Part shown: in pieces, positions 41,007 to 49,893 of the stretch
Position numbering within the stretch: position 1 is the first letter of the stretch
Layout: each line of letters begins with the position of its first letter
DNA from: an uncultured Paracoccaceae bacterium
GTDB taxonomy: Bacteria > Pseudomonadota > Alphaproteobacteria > Rhodobacterales > Rhodobacteraceae
DNA length: 64,000 nt
Reading direction: 5' to 3'
Assembly: GCA_937916485.1 (NCBI GenBank)
Contig: CALFSV010000255.1
Location: forward strand, 1-64,000
Notes under the pieces: model-generated
Database searches by the model: none
Told to the model about the DNA's origin: nothing
The model's input: the letters and a program-made list of their open reading frames with translations, nothing else
Position numbers and translations under genes: made by a program

Positions 41007-42167
41007 ATGACCCATCCCCTTCTACCCGAAACACTCGATCTGCTTGACGGGCTGGTCGCCTGCCCATCGGTATCGGCTGACAGCAACCTCGGGGTGATTG
41101 ACCTTTTGGCCAACCGACTGTCCGACGCGGGTGCGCGGGTCGAGATCTTGCAAGATGGCACCGGGACCAAGGCCAACCTTTGGGCGACGCTTGGACCTGA
41201 TGTGGACGGCGGACTGGTGCTATCGGGGCATACCGACGTCGTGCCCGTAGCGGACCAGCCCTGGACGGTCGATCCTTTTGGCCTGACCCGCCGCGACGAC
41301 CGGGTGATGGGCCGGGGGACCTGCGACATGAAGGGGTTTCTGGCCGCTGTCGTTGCGATGGCGCCAACCCTTGGGCCGCACATCGCGGACCGGCCCCTTC
41401 ACTTTGCCTTCACCCATGATGAAGAGGTCGGATGCCTTGGCGGTCAGGCCCTGATCGCCACGCTGAAGGACCGCGGGGTCAGGCCCCGGCTTGCCATCGT
41501 AGGAGAGCCTACGTCGATGCGGATCGTCGATGGGCACAAGGGCTGCTGCGAATACTCTACCCGGTTCGCCGGGTACGAAGGGCATGGTTCTACACCTGCC
41601 CTCGGGGTGAATGCGGTCGAATACGCCACGCTTTTTGCCAGCCGCCTTCTGGCCCTGCGCGATGCGCTGGCGGCGTCACCCCCGCCAGAAGGCCGGTTCG
41701 ATCCGCCGCATACCACCCTCAACATAGGGGCACTGCATGGCGGCAAAGCCCACAACGTGATCCCCGGCTATGCACAGCTGGATTGGGAAATGCGACCAGT
41801 GCAGAAATCGGACCACCGCCGAGTCTGGGACGACCTCAACAGCTATACAAAGGATGTCCTGCTGCCTGCCATGCAGGCCGTCCATCCGGGGGCATGGATC
41901 GAGACCGAGACGATTGGCGACGTCGTTGGCCTCCTGCCCATGCCGGAAAACGCCGCCCGCGATCTTGTAATGGCGTTGACGGGGGCCAACGGCACCCACC
42001 TTGTGCCTTTCAGCACCGAAGCGGGGCTGTTTCAGGAGATCGGGATGGATGTCGTCCTTTGTGGTCCGGGCGATATCGCACAGGCCCATAAGCCGGACGA
42101 ATGGCTCGCCCTGTCGCAACTCGATGACTGCCTGGGGATGCTTGAGCGGCTGGGCCCCCAGCTCTGA
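41007..42167 (+). CDS. M20 deacylase, acetylornithine deacetylase (ArgE) family
   Basis: A 386-residue Zn peptidase-like amidohydrolase: LVLSGHTDVVPV, GRGTCDMKGFLAAVVAMAP, FTHDEEVGCLGGQALI (catalytic Glu), GEPTSMRIVDGHKGCCEY, and the C-terminal EAGLFQEIGMDVVLCGPGDIAQAHKPDEW with the last His. It is annotated by family as acetylornithine deacetylase. However it is not among arginine genes; cuyA, a racemase and hpsN follow in the same direction (124-nt gap to cuyA). An N-acyl amino acid or N-acyl sulfonate is therefore a possible substrate (speculative). Confidence 0.85.
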   Translation: MTHPLLPETLDLLDGLVACPSVSADSNLGVIDLLANRLSDAGARVEILQDGTGTKANLWATLGPDVDGGLVLSGHTDVVPVADQPWTVDPFGLTRRDDRVMGRGTCDMKGFLAAVVAMAPTLGPHIADRPLHFAFTHDEEVGCLGGQALIATLKDRGVRPRLAIVGEPTSMRIVDGHKGCCEYSTRFAGYEGHGSTPALGVNAVEYATLFASRLLALRDALAASPPPEGRFDPPHTTLNIGALHGGKAHNVIPGYAQLDWEMRPVQKSDHRRVWDDLNSYTKDVLLPAMQAVHPGAWIETETIGDVVGLLPMPENAARDLVMALTGANGTHLVPFSTEAGLFQEIGMDVVLCGPGDIAQAHKPDEWLALSQLDDCLGMLERLGPQL

Positions 42168-42291
42168 GCGATGATTTTGCCGAAACCGGTTTTCGGTTTT
42201 CCGAACAAAGGGCTGGAGGGCCGCGATACCCTCTGCCCCTTGTCCTGGCTTGCCCCTAGTCTGCAAGAAAATCCAAGCCCAAGGACGTTCC

Positions 42292-43317
42292 ATGCATCTC
42301 GCCCGTTTTCCCCGTGTTCACCTTGCCCATCTGCCCACACCACTCGAACGTCTTGACCGACTGTCCGAGGCACTCGGCGGGCCCGAAATCTGGATCAAGC
42401 GCGACGATTGCACCGGCCTCAGCACCGGCGGGAACAAGACGCGCAAGCTGGAGTTTCTGATGGCCGAGGCGCTGGCCGAAGGCGCCGACATGGTGATGAC
42501 CCAAGGGGCCACACAGTCCAACCACGCCCGCCAGACCGCCGCCTTTGCAGCAAAGCTTGGCCTGAAGTGCCATTGCCTGCTTGAGGATCGGACCGGCTAC
42601 AACAACGATAACTACAATGGAAACGGGAACGTCCTTCTGGACCACCTGCATGGGGCGACCACCGAAAAGTTCGCCGGTGGCCATGACATGCCCGGCGAGA
42701 TGGAAAAGGCAGCCGAGGCGATGCGCGCCAAGGGGCACAAGGTCTATGTCATCCCCGGCGGCGGGTCGAACCCGACCGGGGCCCTAGGGTACGTCAACTG
42801 CGCCTATGAGTTGCTGGGCCAGTTCAATGACCGCAGCCTCAAGGTCGACAGGATCGTGACGCCGACCGGGTCATCAGGCACGCAGGCCGGTCTGGTCGTT
42901 GGACTGGCAGCCACCCATTCGGGCATCCCCCTTCTGGGCATCGGCACCCGGGCCCCCCAGCCCCGGCAGGAACAAATGGTCTACGACTTGGCCGTCCGGA
43001 CCGCTGACAAGATCGGTGCCTCTGGCGTGGTGACACGTGACTTGGTCATGGCCAATACGGACTACGTGGGCGACGGCTATGGACTGCCCACCGAAGGCGG
43101 ACTTGAGGCGATCGCGATGTTCGCCGAACTTGAAGGCCTACTGCTGGACCCGGTCTATTCCGCCAAGGGGGCGGCCGGTCTGATCGACCTGATCCGCAAG
43201 GGCGCCTTTGCCGGGGATGAGCGTATCGTGTTCATCCACACAGGCGGCGCCGCTGGCCTGTTCGGCTATGACTTTGCCTTTGATCACGCCACCCGGCGCA
43301 TCAAGATGTCCGCCTGA
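42292..43317 (+). CDS. cuyA: L-cysteate sulfo-lyase (CuyA)
   Basis: A 341-residue PLP enzyme of the D-cysteine desulfhydrase/ACC deaminase family. It starts [20 protein letters not shown]; the PLP-lysine motif GGNKTRKLE is at residues 46-54, with [21 protein letters not shown] next and [12 protein letters not shown] for phosphate binding. The sequence closely resembles CuyA of Ruegeria (Silicibacter) pomeroyi, which cleaves L-cysteate to pyruvate, sulfite and ammonium. The frame opens at 42250 but ATG 42292 starts the family sequence. The next gene begins on its stop codon (TGATG). Confidence 0.88.
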   Translation: MHLARFPRVHLAHLPTPLERLDRLSEALGGPEIWIKRDDCTGLSTGGNKTRKLEFLMAEALAEGADMVMTQGATQSNHARQTAAFAAKLGLKCHCLLEDRTGYNNDNYNGNGNVLLDHLHGATTEKFAGGHDMPGEMEKAAEAMRAKGHKVYVIPGGGSNPTGALGYVNCAYELLGQFNDRSLKVDRIVTPTGSSGTQAGLVVGLAATHSGIPLLGIGTRAPQPRQEQMVYDLAVRTADKIGASGVVTRDLVMANTDYVGDGYGLPTEGGLEAIAMFAELEGLLLDPVYSAKGAAGLIDLIRKGAFAGDERIVFIHTGGAAGLFGYDFAFDHATRRIKMSA

Positions 43318-44012
43318 TGCGACCGGTCGGCATTCTGGGCGGCATGGGGCCAGAGGCGACCATCGACCTGATGCGTCGGGTTCTGGCCGCCGTGCCAGCA
43401 AGCGACGACGCCGACCATGTGCCCCTGATCGTCCACCAGAACCCGCAGGTGCCCTCGCGTATTGCCCATCTGATCGACGGGACAGGCGAAGACCCGGGGC
43501 CCACGCTGGCTGCCATGGCACGCGGTCTTGCCGGGGCCGGGGCGCAGGCTTTGGCGATGCCGTGCAATACTGCGCACCACTATGCCCAGGTGATCCGTGA
43601 GGCGACGAACCTGCCCTTCCTCGACATGGTCGCCCTGAGCGTGGCCGCAGCGCAGGCAGCCGCCACCGGGCAGGGCAGAGCCGATGTCGCCATCTTGTGT
43701 TCACCTGCCACACGGATCGCCGGCGTGTTTGACCCGTCTTGCAGGGCCGCCGGGCTGACCCCACACTATGCCGCCGACGACGCGGCCATGCTGGCGGCCA
43801 TACGAGCGATCAAGACACGCAGGAATATGGATCAGGCCCCCGCCACCTTGCATGCTGCGTCCAAGGCCATCACAACGCCAGTCCAGATCATCGCATGTAC
43901 CGAGTATTCTCTCATCGCAGACGCCTTGTCGCCCGATGTGTTAGCCATCGACACCCTCGACGTCCTCACCCAGGCCATCGTCGCCTTTGCCAGCGGAGCC
44001 TCAGATGGCTGA
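43317..44012 (+). CDS. Aspartate/glutamate racemase family protein
   Basis: A 231-residue cofactor-independent racemase. It has GILGGMGPEATIDLMRRV at the start and the two catalytic cysteines: C83 in MPCNTAHHY and C194 in ACTEYSLI. Its start codon overlaps the cuyA stop by one base and its end overlaps hpsN by 8 nt, so it is tightly coupled to sulfonate genes. Cysteate is an aspartate analogue with sulfonate in place of carboxylate; racemising D-cysteate for CuyA is a reasonable hypothesis, not established here. Confidence 0.88.
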   Translation: MRPVGILGGMGPEATIDLMRRVLAAVPASDDADHVPLIVHQNPQVPSRIAHLIDGTGEDPGPTLAAMARGLAGAGAQALAMPCNTAHHYAQVIREATNLPFLDMVALSVAAAQAAATGQGRADVAILCSPATRIAGVFDPSCRAAGLTPHYAADDAAMLAAIRAIKTRRNMDQAPATLHAASKAITTPVQIIACTEYSLIADALSPDVLAIDTLDVLTQAIVAFASGASDG

Positions 44013-45300
44013 GTATCTCAAGTCCGTCCCAAAACGTAGTGCGGCAGACCAGTCGGACGTCACAGAGGCAGTCCGCGCCCTTCTGAGCGAGATCGAACAA
44101 GGAGGCGAGGCCGCGGCACGCGACCTGTCGCGCCGGTTTGACAAATGGGAGGGCGAGATCATCGTATCTCGGGCCGCCATCGCCGCAGCGCACGAATGCC
44201 TGTCGGATCAGGTCAAGGCCGACATTGCCTTTGCCCACGCCAATATCCGCCGCTTTGCCGAGGCACAGCGCGAGACGATCCAGGATACCGAGATCGAGAT
44301 CCTGCCCGGCCTGATCGCCGGGCAAAAGCAGATCCCGGTCAATGCGGCGGGCTGCTATGTACCGGGCGGACGCTATGCCCATATTGCCTCTGCGATCATG
44401 ACGGTGACCACCGCCCGCGTCGCCGGGGTGGGCCACATTACGGCCTGTTCACCGCCCCGCCCCGGCGCAGGCATACCCCCCGCTATCCTTTATGCGATGG
44501 ACCTGTGCGGGGCCGACACGATCCTGTCGATGGGCGGCGTTCAGGCAGTCGCCGCAATGGCGCAGGGTCTCTTCGGACTTCCCAAAGCCGATATCCTCGT
44601 TGGCCCGGGCAACCAATATGTGGCGGAGGCCAAGCGTATTCTGTTTGGCCAGGTAGGCATCGACATGGTCGCAGGCCCCACCGACAGCCTCGTGCTGGCC
44701 GACGCCACAGCCGACGCGGCCTTTGTCGCCGCCGATCTGGTTGGCCAGGCCGAACATGGCTACAACTCTCCGGTCTGGCTGGTCACCGATGACCGGGCGC
44801 TGGCAAAGGATGTCTTGGCCCGCGTGCCTGCCCTGATCGACGCCTTGCCGCTGTTGAACGCGGACAGCGCCCGCGCTGCCTGGGCGGATTATGCAGAGGT
44901 GATCCTGTGCCGCGACCGGGTCGAAATGGCCGAAGTATCCGACAGCATCGCGCCCGAGCATCTGCATGTCCAATGCGCCGATCTGGACTGGTGGCTGGGA
45001 CGGCTGACCGCCTACGGCTCGCTCTTTCTGGGGGAGGAAACGACCGTTGCCTTTGGGGACAAGGCATCGGGCCCAAACCACGTCCTGCCCACATCAGGTG
45101 CCGCCCGCTATACCGGGGGTCTGTCGGCGGGCAAATTCATGAAGACTGTCACCTGGCAACGCGCCACCCGCGCAGCCGCCCGACCACTGGCCGAAGCGAC
45201 CGCCCGGATATCCCGGCTTGAAGGTATGGAAGGCCATGCCCGGACGGCGGACATCCGTCTGGCCAAGTATTTCCCCGGCGAGGTCTTTGATCTTGGCTGA
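44005..45300 (+). CDS. hpsN: Sulfopropanediol 3-dehydrogenase (HpsN), histidinol-dehydrogenase family
   Basis: A 431-residue histidinol dehydrogenase homologue. It starts MAEYLKSVPKRSAADQSDVTEAVRALL; Zn and catalytic motifs appear in DLVGQAEHGYNSPVWLVTDD, SIAPEHLHVQC and SGPNHVLPTSGAARYTGGLSAGKFMKTVTWQ. No other his genes are near, and the N-terminal phrase and location beside cuyA fit HpsN, which oxidises (R)-2,3-dihydroxypropanesulfonate to (R)-sulfolactate with NAD+. It overlaps the racemase gene by 8 nt. A sulfolactate dehydrogenase is not in the window. Confidence 0.82.
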   Translation: MAEYLKSVPKRSAADQSDVTEAVRALLSEIEQGGEAAARDLSRRFDKWEGEIIVSRAAIAAAHECLSDQVKADIAFAHANIRRFAEAQRETIQDTEIEILPGLIAGQKQIPVNAAGCYVPGGRYAHIASAIMTVTTARVAGVGHITACSPPRPGAGIPPAILYAMDLCGADTILSMGGVQAVAAMAQGLFGLPKADILVGPGNQYVAEAKRILFGQVGIDMVAGPTDSLVLADATADAAFVAADLVGQAEHGYNSPVWLVTDDRALAKDVLARVPALIDALPLLNADSARAAWADYAEVILCRDRVEMAEVSDSIAPEHLHVQCADLDWWLGRLTAYGSLFLGEETTVAFGDKASGPNHVLPTSGAARYTGGLSAGKFMKTVTWQRATRAAARPLAEATARISRLEGMEGHARTADIRLAKYFPGEVFDLG

Positions 45301-45480
45301 AATGCCCACCCCTTCCCAAAGAGGTCGGGCAAGACTACATTGAAGGTACCGGCGAACAGTCGTTCGCCCCCGATCTCATCGCAGATCATCGCCCTGGCAC
45401 CAAATGCCAGGCAACCCTGATTTCCCTGAGCTTCTACCCGCCAAGGCATTCCGCCCGGCGGTCGTGTCAGGAGTAGTCCC

Positions 45481-45615
45481 ATGAGCAAAGAAAAATCGCG
45501 CGGCAACAAGGAATCGAAGAAACCCAAACAGGAAAAGCCCAAGGTGCTGGCCACCGCTAACTCTGGCTTGGGCAAGACCACTTTGGACATCGGTCAGTCC
45601 AAAAAGGGCAAGTAG
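45481..45615 (+). CDS. Small basic conserved protein (44 residues)
   Basis: A short reading frame starting MSKEKSRGNKESKKPKQEKP and ending GQSKKGK. About one third is lysine or arginine, with a central VLATANSGLGKTT stretch. AGGAG lies 10 nt before ATG 45481. Short, Lys-rich proteins with the same MSKEKSRGNKE start occur in many alphaproteobacteria as uncharacterised small proteins. Function unknown; nucleic-acid contact is plausible from charge only. Confidence 0.75.
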   Translation: MSKEKSRGNKESKKPKQEKPKVLATANSGLGKTTLDIGQSKKGK

Positions 45616-45649
45616 CGCGGTCAGGGGCGGCAAACGTCAATGTCGCCCC

Positions 45650-45680
45650 TTGACCTTCCAGTGACTGGAACCCCTATGTA
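45650..45680 (+). promoter_or_regulatory. CueR-type copA promoter (19-bp spacer)
   Basis: A -35 TTGACC (45650-45655) and -10 TATGTA (45675-45680) are separated by 19 nt, the over-long spacing of MerR-family promoters. The spacer begins with the dyad TTCCAG-TGA-CTGGAA (45656-45670). The copA start lies 30 nt downstream and a CueR-like gene follows copA. Confidence 0.85.
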
Positions 45681-45709
45681 AGCCCCGAGCGACTTAGAAG
45701 GGGCAGCCC

Positions 45710-48169
45710 ATGGGCATCCACGACACGCTAAGCTTTGAGATTGACGGCATGACCTGCGGTTCTTGCGTGGCAAGGGCAGAGCGGGCGATTGCCGCTGTTG
45801 GCGGGGTCGAAAAGGCCGAAGTTAACCTTGCCACCCATGGCGGGCGGATAACGCTGGCCGAAGGGGCTACGGCTGAAACCGGTCGCGCGATTTCCGGTGC
45901 GCTGGCCGCCGCCGGATATCCGGCTGTTCCGCGCCGGGCGCGCCTGTCGATCACCGGCATGACCTGTGCCTCTTGCGTGGCGCGGGTCGAAGCTGCGTTG
46001 ATGGACGTGCGGGGCACCCTTGCGGCCCATGTCAATCTGGCCTCGGCAACCGCCTCAGTCACCACGCTTTCCCGCGACGACACAGCGTTGATCGCCGCCG
46101 TCGTGGCGACCGGCTACTCAGCCGAAACCGTGGCCAGCGGCGAACGCCCGGTCGATCATTCCGCCGAGGATGCCTCCCGTTTGCGCCATCAGTTGACCCT
46201 GGCAGCTGCCCTGACCCTGCCTGTCTTTGTGCTGGAGATGGGCGGCCACATCTTCCCCCCCATCCATCACCTCATCTCACAGACCATCGGGACGCCAACC
46301 AGCTGGATGATCCAGTTCGTTCTGACGACACTCGTCTTGTTCTTTCCCGGTCGAGGGTTCTTTGCCAAGGGCTGGCCCGCACTCATCCGCCGTGCGCCTG
46401 ACATGAATTCGCTTGTCATGCTGGGCACATCCGCCGCCTGGGGCTTTTCCACTGTCGCCCTCTTTGCACCAACGCTTTTGCCCGAGGGCACCCGGGCAGT
46501 GTATTTCGAGGCCGCCGCCGTCATTGTCACCCTCATTTTGCTGGGCCGCTACCTTGAGGCCGGGGCCAAGGGCCGGACCGGCGCCGCCATCCGCAGGCTT
46601 GTTGGCCTGCGGCCTGCTACGGCGCGGGTCGAACGGGATGGAGACGTGGTCGAAGTCCCCATCGACGATGTACACCGGGGCGATGTTCTTCAGATCCGTC
46701 CGGGAGAGCGTATTCCCGTTGATGGGGTGATCCGCGAAGGCACCTCGTTCATCGACGAAAGCATGATCACCGGTGAACCGTTGGCAGTTGAAAAGGCCAA
46801 AGGGGCCATGCTGACAGGTGGGACCGTCAACGGCACCGGCGCATTGCGGATGCGCGCAACGGCGGTAGGCAGCGACACGATGCTCGCCCGGATCATCGCC
46901 ATGGTGGAAGAGGCGCAGGGCGCGCGCCTGCCGGTTCAGGACCTTGTGAACAGGATTACCCTTTGGTTTGTACCTGCCGTCATGGGTATCGCGCTGTTGA
47001 CCGTCACGCTATGGCTACTGCTTGGCCCGGCACCTGCCCTGCCTTTTGCCCTTGTGGCCGGTGTGGCCGTGCTGATCATCGCCTGCCCCTGTGCGATGGG
47101 CCTGGCTACCCCCACCTCGATCATGGTCGGCACCGGGCGGGCCGCCGAACTGGGGGTCCTGTTCCGGCAGGGCGATGCCCTTCAGGCCCTGGCCGGGGTC
47201 GATGTGGTTGCCTTCGACAAGACCGGCACCCTCACCCTTGGCCAGCCCAGCCTTACCGATTTGATTGCGCTGGACGAAGACGAGGACCGACTGCTGGCGC
47301 AGGTGGCGGCGGTCGAGGCGCTGTCCGAACATCCCCTTGCCTCGGCCATCACCAAAGCGGCAAAGGCAAAGGGGCTGACCCTGCCCGCCGCCACGGACCT
47401 GAATGCCATCACCGGCCACGGCCTGACGGCCCGGGTGGACGGTATCCCCATATTGGTCGGCAACCTGCGCTTGCTGCGCCGCGAAGGGGTCATGGTCGAC
47501 AGCCTGACCGGGCTTGCAGAAGGTCTGGCCGCACAAGGCAAGACCCCCATCTTCGTCGCCCGCGATGGACAGCCTGCCGGGGTTCTCGCGGTGTCTGACA
47601 CCCTGCGCCCCGGCGCACGGGCAGTTATCGATGCCCTGCATGCACAGGGCAAGCGGACCGCCCTGATCTCGGGCGATGTCGAGGCCGCGGCCCATGCCAT
47701 CGCCGCCGAACTTGGCATCGACGACGTCCATGCCGAGGTGCTGCCCGATGGCAAGGTCGCGGCAATCCGGGCCCTTCAAAAGGCCGGCACCGTGGCCTTT
47801 GTCGGTGACGGCATCAACGACGCCCCAGCCCTTGCCGCCGCCGATGTGGGACTCGCCATTGGCACCGGGACAGACGTCGCGGTGGAAAGCGCCGATGTGG
47901 TCCTGATGTCGGGCGACCCGGCAGGGGTCGTCAACGCTATCGAGGTCAGCCGCCGGACAATGGCCAATATCCGCCAGAACCTTGGCTGGGCCTTCGGCTA
48001 CAACGTCCTGTTGATACCAGTCGCCGCCGGGGCGCTTTATCCGCTGACCGGCCTGATGCTGTCACCGGCCCTTGCGGCGGGCGCGATGGGCCTGTCCTCG
48101 GTCCTTGTTCTGACCAACGCCCTGCGCCTGCGGTTTGTCCGCCCAACCCATACGGCGGCAGCGTCATGA
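45710..48169 (+). CDS. copA: Copper-exporting P1B-type ATPase
   Basis: An 819-residue heavy-metal P-type ATPase with two N-terminal HMA domains (GMTCGSC and GMTCASC metal sites), eight membrane segments, TGEP in the actuator domain, the channel motif CPC in IACPCAMGLATPTS, phosphorylation motif DKTGTLT, SEHPLA, and GDGINDAPAL. The CPC motif and CxxC domains indicate Cu(I) export to the periplasm. It is preceded by a MerR-type promoter and overlapped by 4 nt (ATGA) by the cueR-like gene. Confidence 0.96.
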   Translation: MGIHDTLSFEIDGMTCGSCVARAERAIAAVGGVEKAEVNLATHGGRITLAEGATAETGRAISGALAAAGYPAVPRRARLSITGMTCASCVARVEAALMDVRGTLAAHVNLASATASVTTLSRDDTALIAAVVATGYSAETVASGERPVDHSAEDASRLRHQLTLAAALTLPVFVLEMGGHIFPPIHHLISQTIGTPTSWMIQFVLTTLVLFFPGRGFFAKGWPALIRRAPDMNSLVMLGTSAAWGFSTVALFAPTLLPEGTRAVYFEAAAVIVTLILLGRYLEAGAKGRTGAAIRRLVGLRPATARVERDGDVVEVPIDDVHRGDVLQIRPGERIPVDGVIREGTSFIDESMITGEPLAVEKAKGAMLTGGTVNGTGALRMRATAVGSDTMLARIIAMVEEAQGARLPVQDLVNRITLWFVPAVMGIALLTVTLWLLLGPAPALPFALVAGVAVLIIACPCAMGLATPTSIMVGTGRAAELGVLFRQGDALQALAGVDVVAFDKTGTLTLGQPSLTDLIALDEDEDRLLAQVAAVEALSEHPLASAITKAAKAKGLTLPAATDLNAITGHGLTARVDGIPILVGNLRLLRREGVMVDSLTGLAEGLAAQGKTPIFVARDGQPAGVLAVSDTLRPGARAVIDALHAQGKRTALISGDVEAAAHAIAAELGIDDVHAEVLPDGKVAAIRALQKAGTVAFVGDGINDAPALAAADVGLAIGTGTDVAVESADVVLMSGDPAGVVNAIEVSRRTMANIRQNLGWAFGYNVLLIPVAAGALYPLTGLMLSPALAAGAMGLSSVLVLTNALRLRFVRPTHTAAAS

Positions 48170-48552
48170 ACATCTCGGACGTTGCCGAACGTACCGGCCT
48201 GCCGCCCAAGACCATCCGCTACTACGAAGAGATAGGGCTGGTCACCCCTGCCCGCGCGGCCAACGGCTACCGGACCTTTCGGGATACCGACACCCACAAG
48301 CTGGCCTTCCTTGGGCGGGCCCGGGCGCTTGGCTTTTCGATTGAAGAGTGCCGGGACCTTCTGGCCCTGTGGGAGGATCAGTCCCGCGCCAGCGGCGACG
48401 TGCGGGCCATCGCCAAGGAGCATCTGGCAGGGATCGAGGCCAAGATCAGCGCCCTCAGCGCCATGCGCGACACGTTGTCAGAGCTGGTCGAGGCCTGCGC
48501 CGGAGACCACCGCCCCGATTGCCCGATCCTGAAAGGGCTTGAGGGGTCCTGA
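48166..48552 (+). CDS. cueR: Cu(I)-responsive MerR-family regulator (CueR-like)
   Basis: A 128-residue MerR regulator: winged HTH MNISDVAERTGLPPKTIRYYEEIGLVTPARAANGYRTF, coiled-coil dimer helix, and metal-binding cysteines C111 and C119 (C-x7-C in CAGDHRPDC), the CueR/HmrR spacing for Cu(I), Ag(I) or Au(I). It overlaps copA by ATGA and should act on the promoter at 45650-45680. Its stop is only 2 nt from the stop of the convergent tauC. Confidence 0.92.
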   Translation: MNISDVAERTGLPPKTIRYYEEIGLVTPARAANGYRTFRDTDTHKLAFLGRARALGFSIEECRDLLALWEDQSRASGDVRAIAKEHLAGIEAKISALSAMRDTLSELVEACAGDHRPDCPILKGLEGS

Positions 48553-48554
48553 CC

Positions 48555-49892
48555 TCAGCCCTTCCCCTTCCAGGGCACAAGGATCCGCTCGGCCCAGCGC
48601 ATCAGCATGTCGATACCAAAACCGATGACACCGATCAGGATGATCCCCATGATGACGATGTCGGTGGACTGGAACTTCGACGCCACCATGATCATCATGC
48701 CGGCCCCCTTTTCGGCGGCAACCAATTCGGCGGCCACCACGGTGCCCCAACACACCCCCATCGCGACCCGTGCACCGGTAAAGATGTCGGGTAACGAATT
48801 GGGGATGATGACATAGCGCATGATCTGCCACTTGGACGCACCAAGCGAATAGGCGGCATGCACCTTGGAAATACGGACACCCGACACGCCAGAGCGGGCT
48901 GCAATGGCCATGATCCAGAGGGCCGCAAGGAACAGCAGGATAATCTTGCCTACTTCGCCAATCCCCGCCCAGATGATCACCAGCGGGATCAGGGCAAGGG
49001 GCGGCACCGGTCGCATGAATTCCACGATCGGGTCAAACCAGCCCCGGAACCAATCGGACAGGCCCATCGCATAGCCAAGCGGGATGCCCACGATGGCCCC
49101 CAGGAGGAAACCGACGATGACGCGGAACAGCGAATAGCCCAGATGCTCTGCCAGGGTAGAGTTGCGGAATCCGACCTGCGAAATCTCGCTCAGCCGCGCC
49201 AGAACCGCCTCGGGCGACGGGAGCCAGATCGGCTCCATCTGCCAGCCCTTGGCCGGGGTCACGTTCAACGTGCCGCGCGGGGTCATCGTGACGCTGCCAA
49301 AGCCCACGTCCACCCCTTCGGTATCTGTCGTGATGGGGGTGCCGTTCACGGCGATGACTGTCGCCCCATCTTCGCGGGTGATCTCGTCGTTGCTGTCCAC
49401 GCGCACCAGTTCGCTGCGATAAGAAGCCACTCCCATCACGTCGTTTTTGGCAAATCCGTCGCCCGGTTCCACCTCGGGCAGTTCAACGACATCGCCGAAT
49501 GTAAAGACCACGACATCGACGGTCGCATCATCGGTTGATCCGTCAGGCGCCTGGGCGGTGTAGGTAAAGCTGCCCTCGCCCAGAAACGCCCCCGGCACAT
49601 GCAAGAACCCCGGCAACAGGCGCGATCCGGTAAAGGCCCCCCAAAGCACAAAGATCAGAACGATCGAGATGACAGATGCGGCAAAGTTCGACGTTACTGC
49701 GCTTTCGTCGCCAAACGTTACGGTCTTGAGCGAGCCGTAGTCATGGCGAGGGCGCAGGAATTTCCGGATCGCTTTCCAGATGACCAGTGTCAGCAGGATC
49801 AGGAGGATATAGCCAAGGATAAACGGTATGGCAGAGGCGACAGTGCCCAGAACCGCGGCCAGTTCTCCGGCAAGATCTCGGATCAGTTCCAT
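48555..49892 (-). CDS. tauC: Taurine ABC transporter permease with extended N-terminal region
   Basis: A 445-residue permease, well beyond the about 275 of E. coli TauC. Two N-terminal membrane segments (AIPFILGYILLILLTLVIW and FAASVISIVLIFVLWGAF) enclose or precede a soluble, largely acidic region (about residues 95-235), followed by the usual transmembrane core (GYSLFRVIVGFLLGAIVGIPLGYAMG onward) with EAA loop SKVHAAYSLGASKWQIMRYVIIPNSLPDIFTGARVA. The soluble region is predicted periplasmic. It is separated by 1 nt from tauB. Confidence 0.87.
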   Translation of the reverse strand: MELIRDLAGELAAVLGTVASAIPFILGYILLILLTLVIWKAIRKFLRPRHDYGSLKTVTFGDESAVTSNFAASVISIVLIFVLWGAFTGSRLLPGFLHVPGAFLGEGSFTYTAQAPDGSTDDATVDVVVFTFGDVVELPEVEPGDGFAKNDVMGVASYRSELVRVDSNDEITREDGATVIAVNGTPITTDTEGVDVGFGSVTMTPRGTLNVTPAKGWQMEPIWLPSPEAVLARLSEISQVGFRNSTLAEHLGYSLFRVIVGFLLGAIVGIPLGYAMGLSDWFRGWFDPIVEFMRPVPPLALIPLVIIWAGIGEVGKIILLFLAALWIMAIAARSGVSGVRISKVHAAYSLGASKWQIMRYVIIPNSLPDIFTGARVAMGVCWGTVVAAELVAAEKGAGMMIMVASKFQSTDIVIMGIILIGVIGFGIDMLMRWAERILVPWKGKG

Positions 49893-49893
49893 T

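Noticed and set aside
44005..45300. Histidinol dehydrogenase (hisD)
   Set aside because: No other his genes nearby and the N-terminal phrase and sulfonate neighbours fit HpsN better.
45108..45590. 160-codon minus-strand frame spanning the hpsN 3' end and the small basic gene
   Set aside because: Overlaps two better supported plus-strand genes; the protein shows no family and no clear ribosome site.
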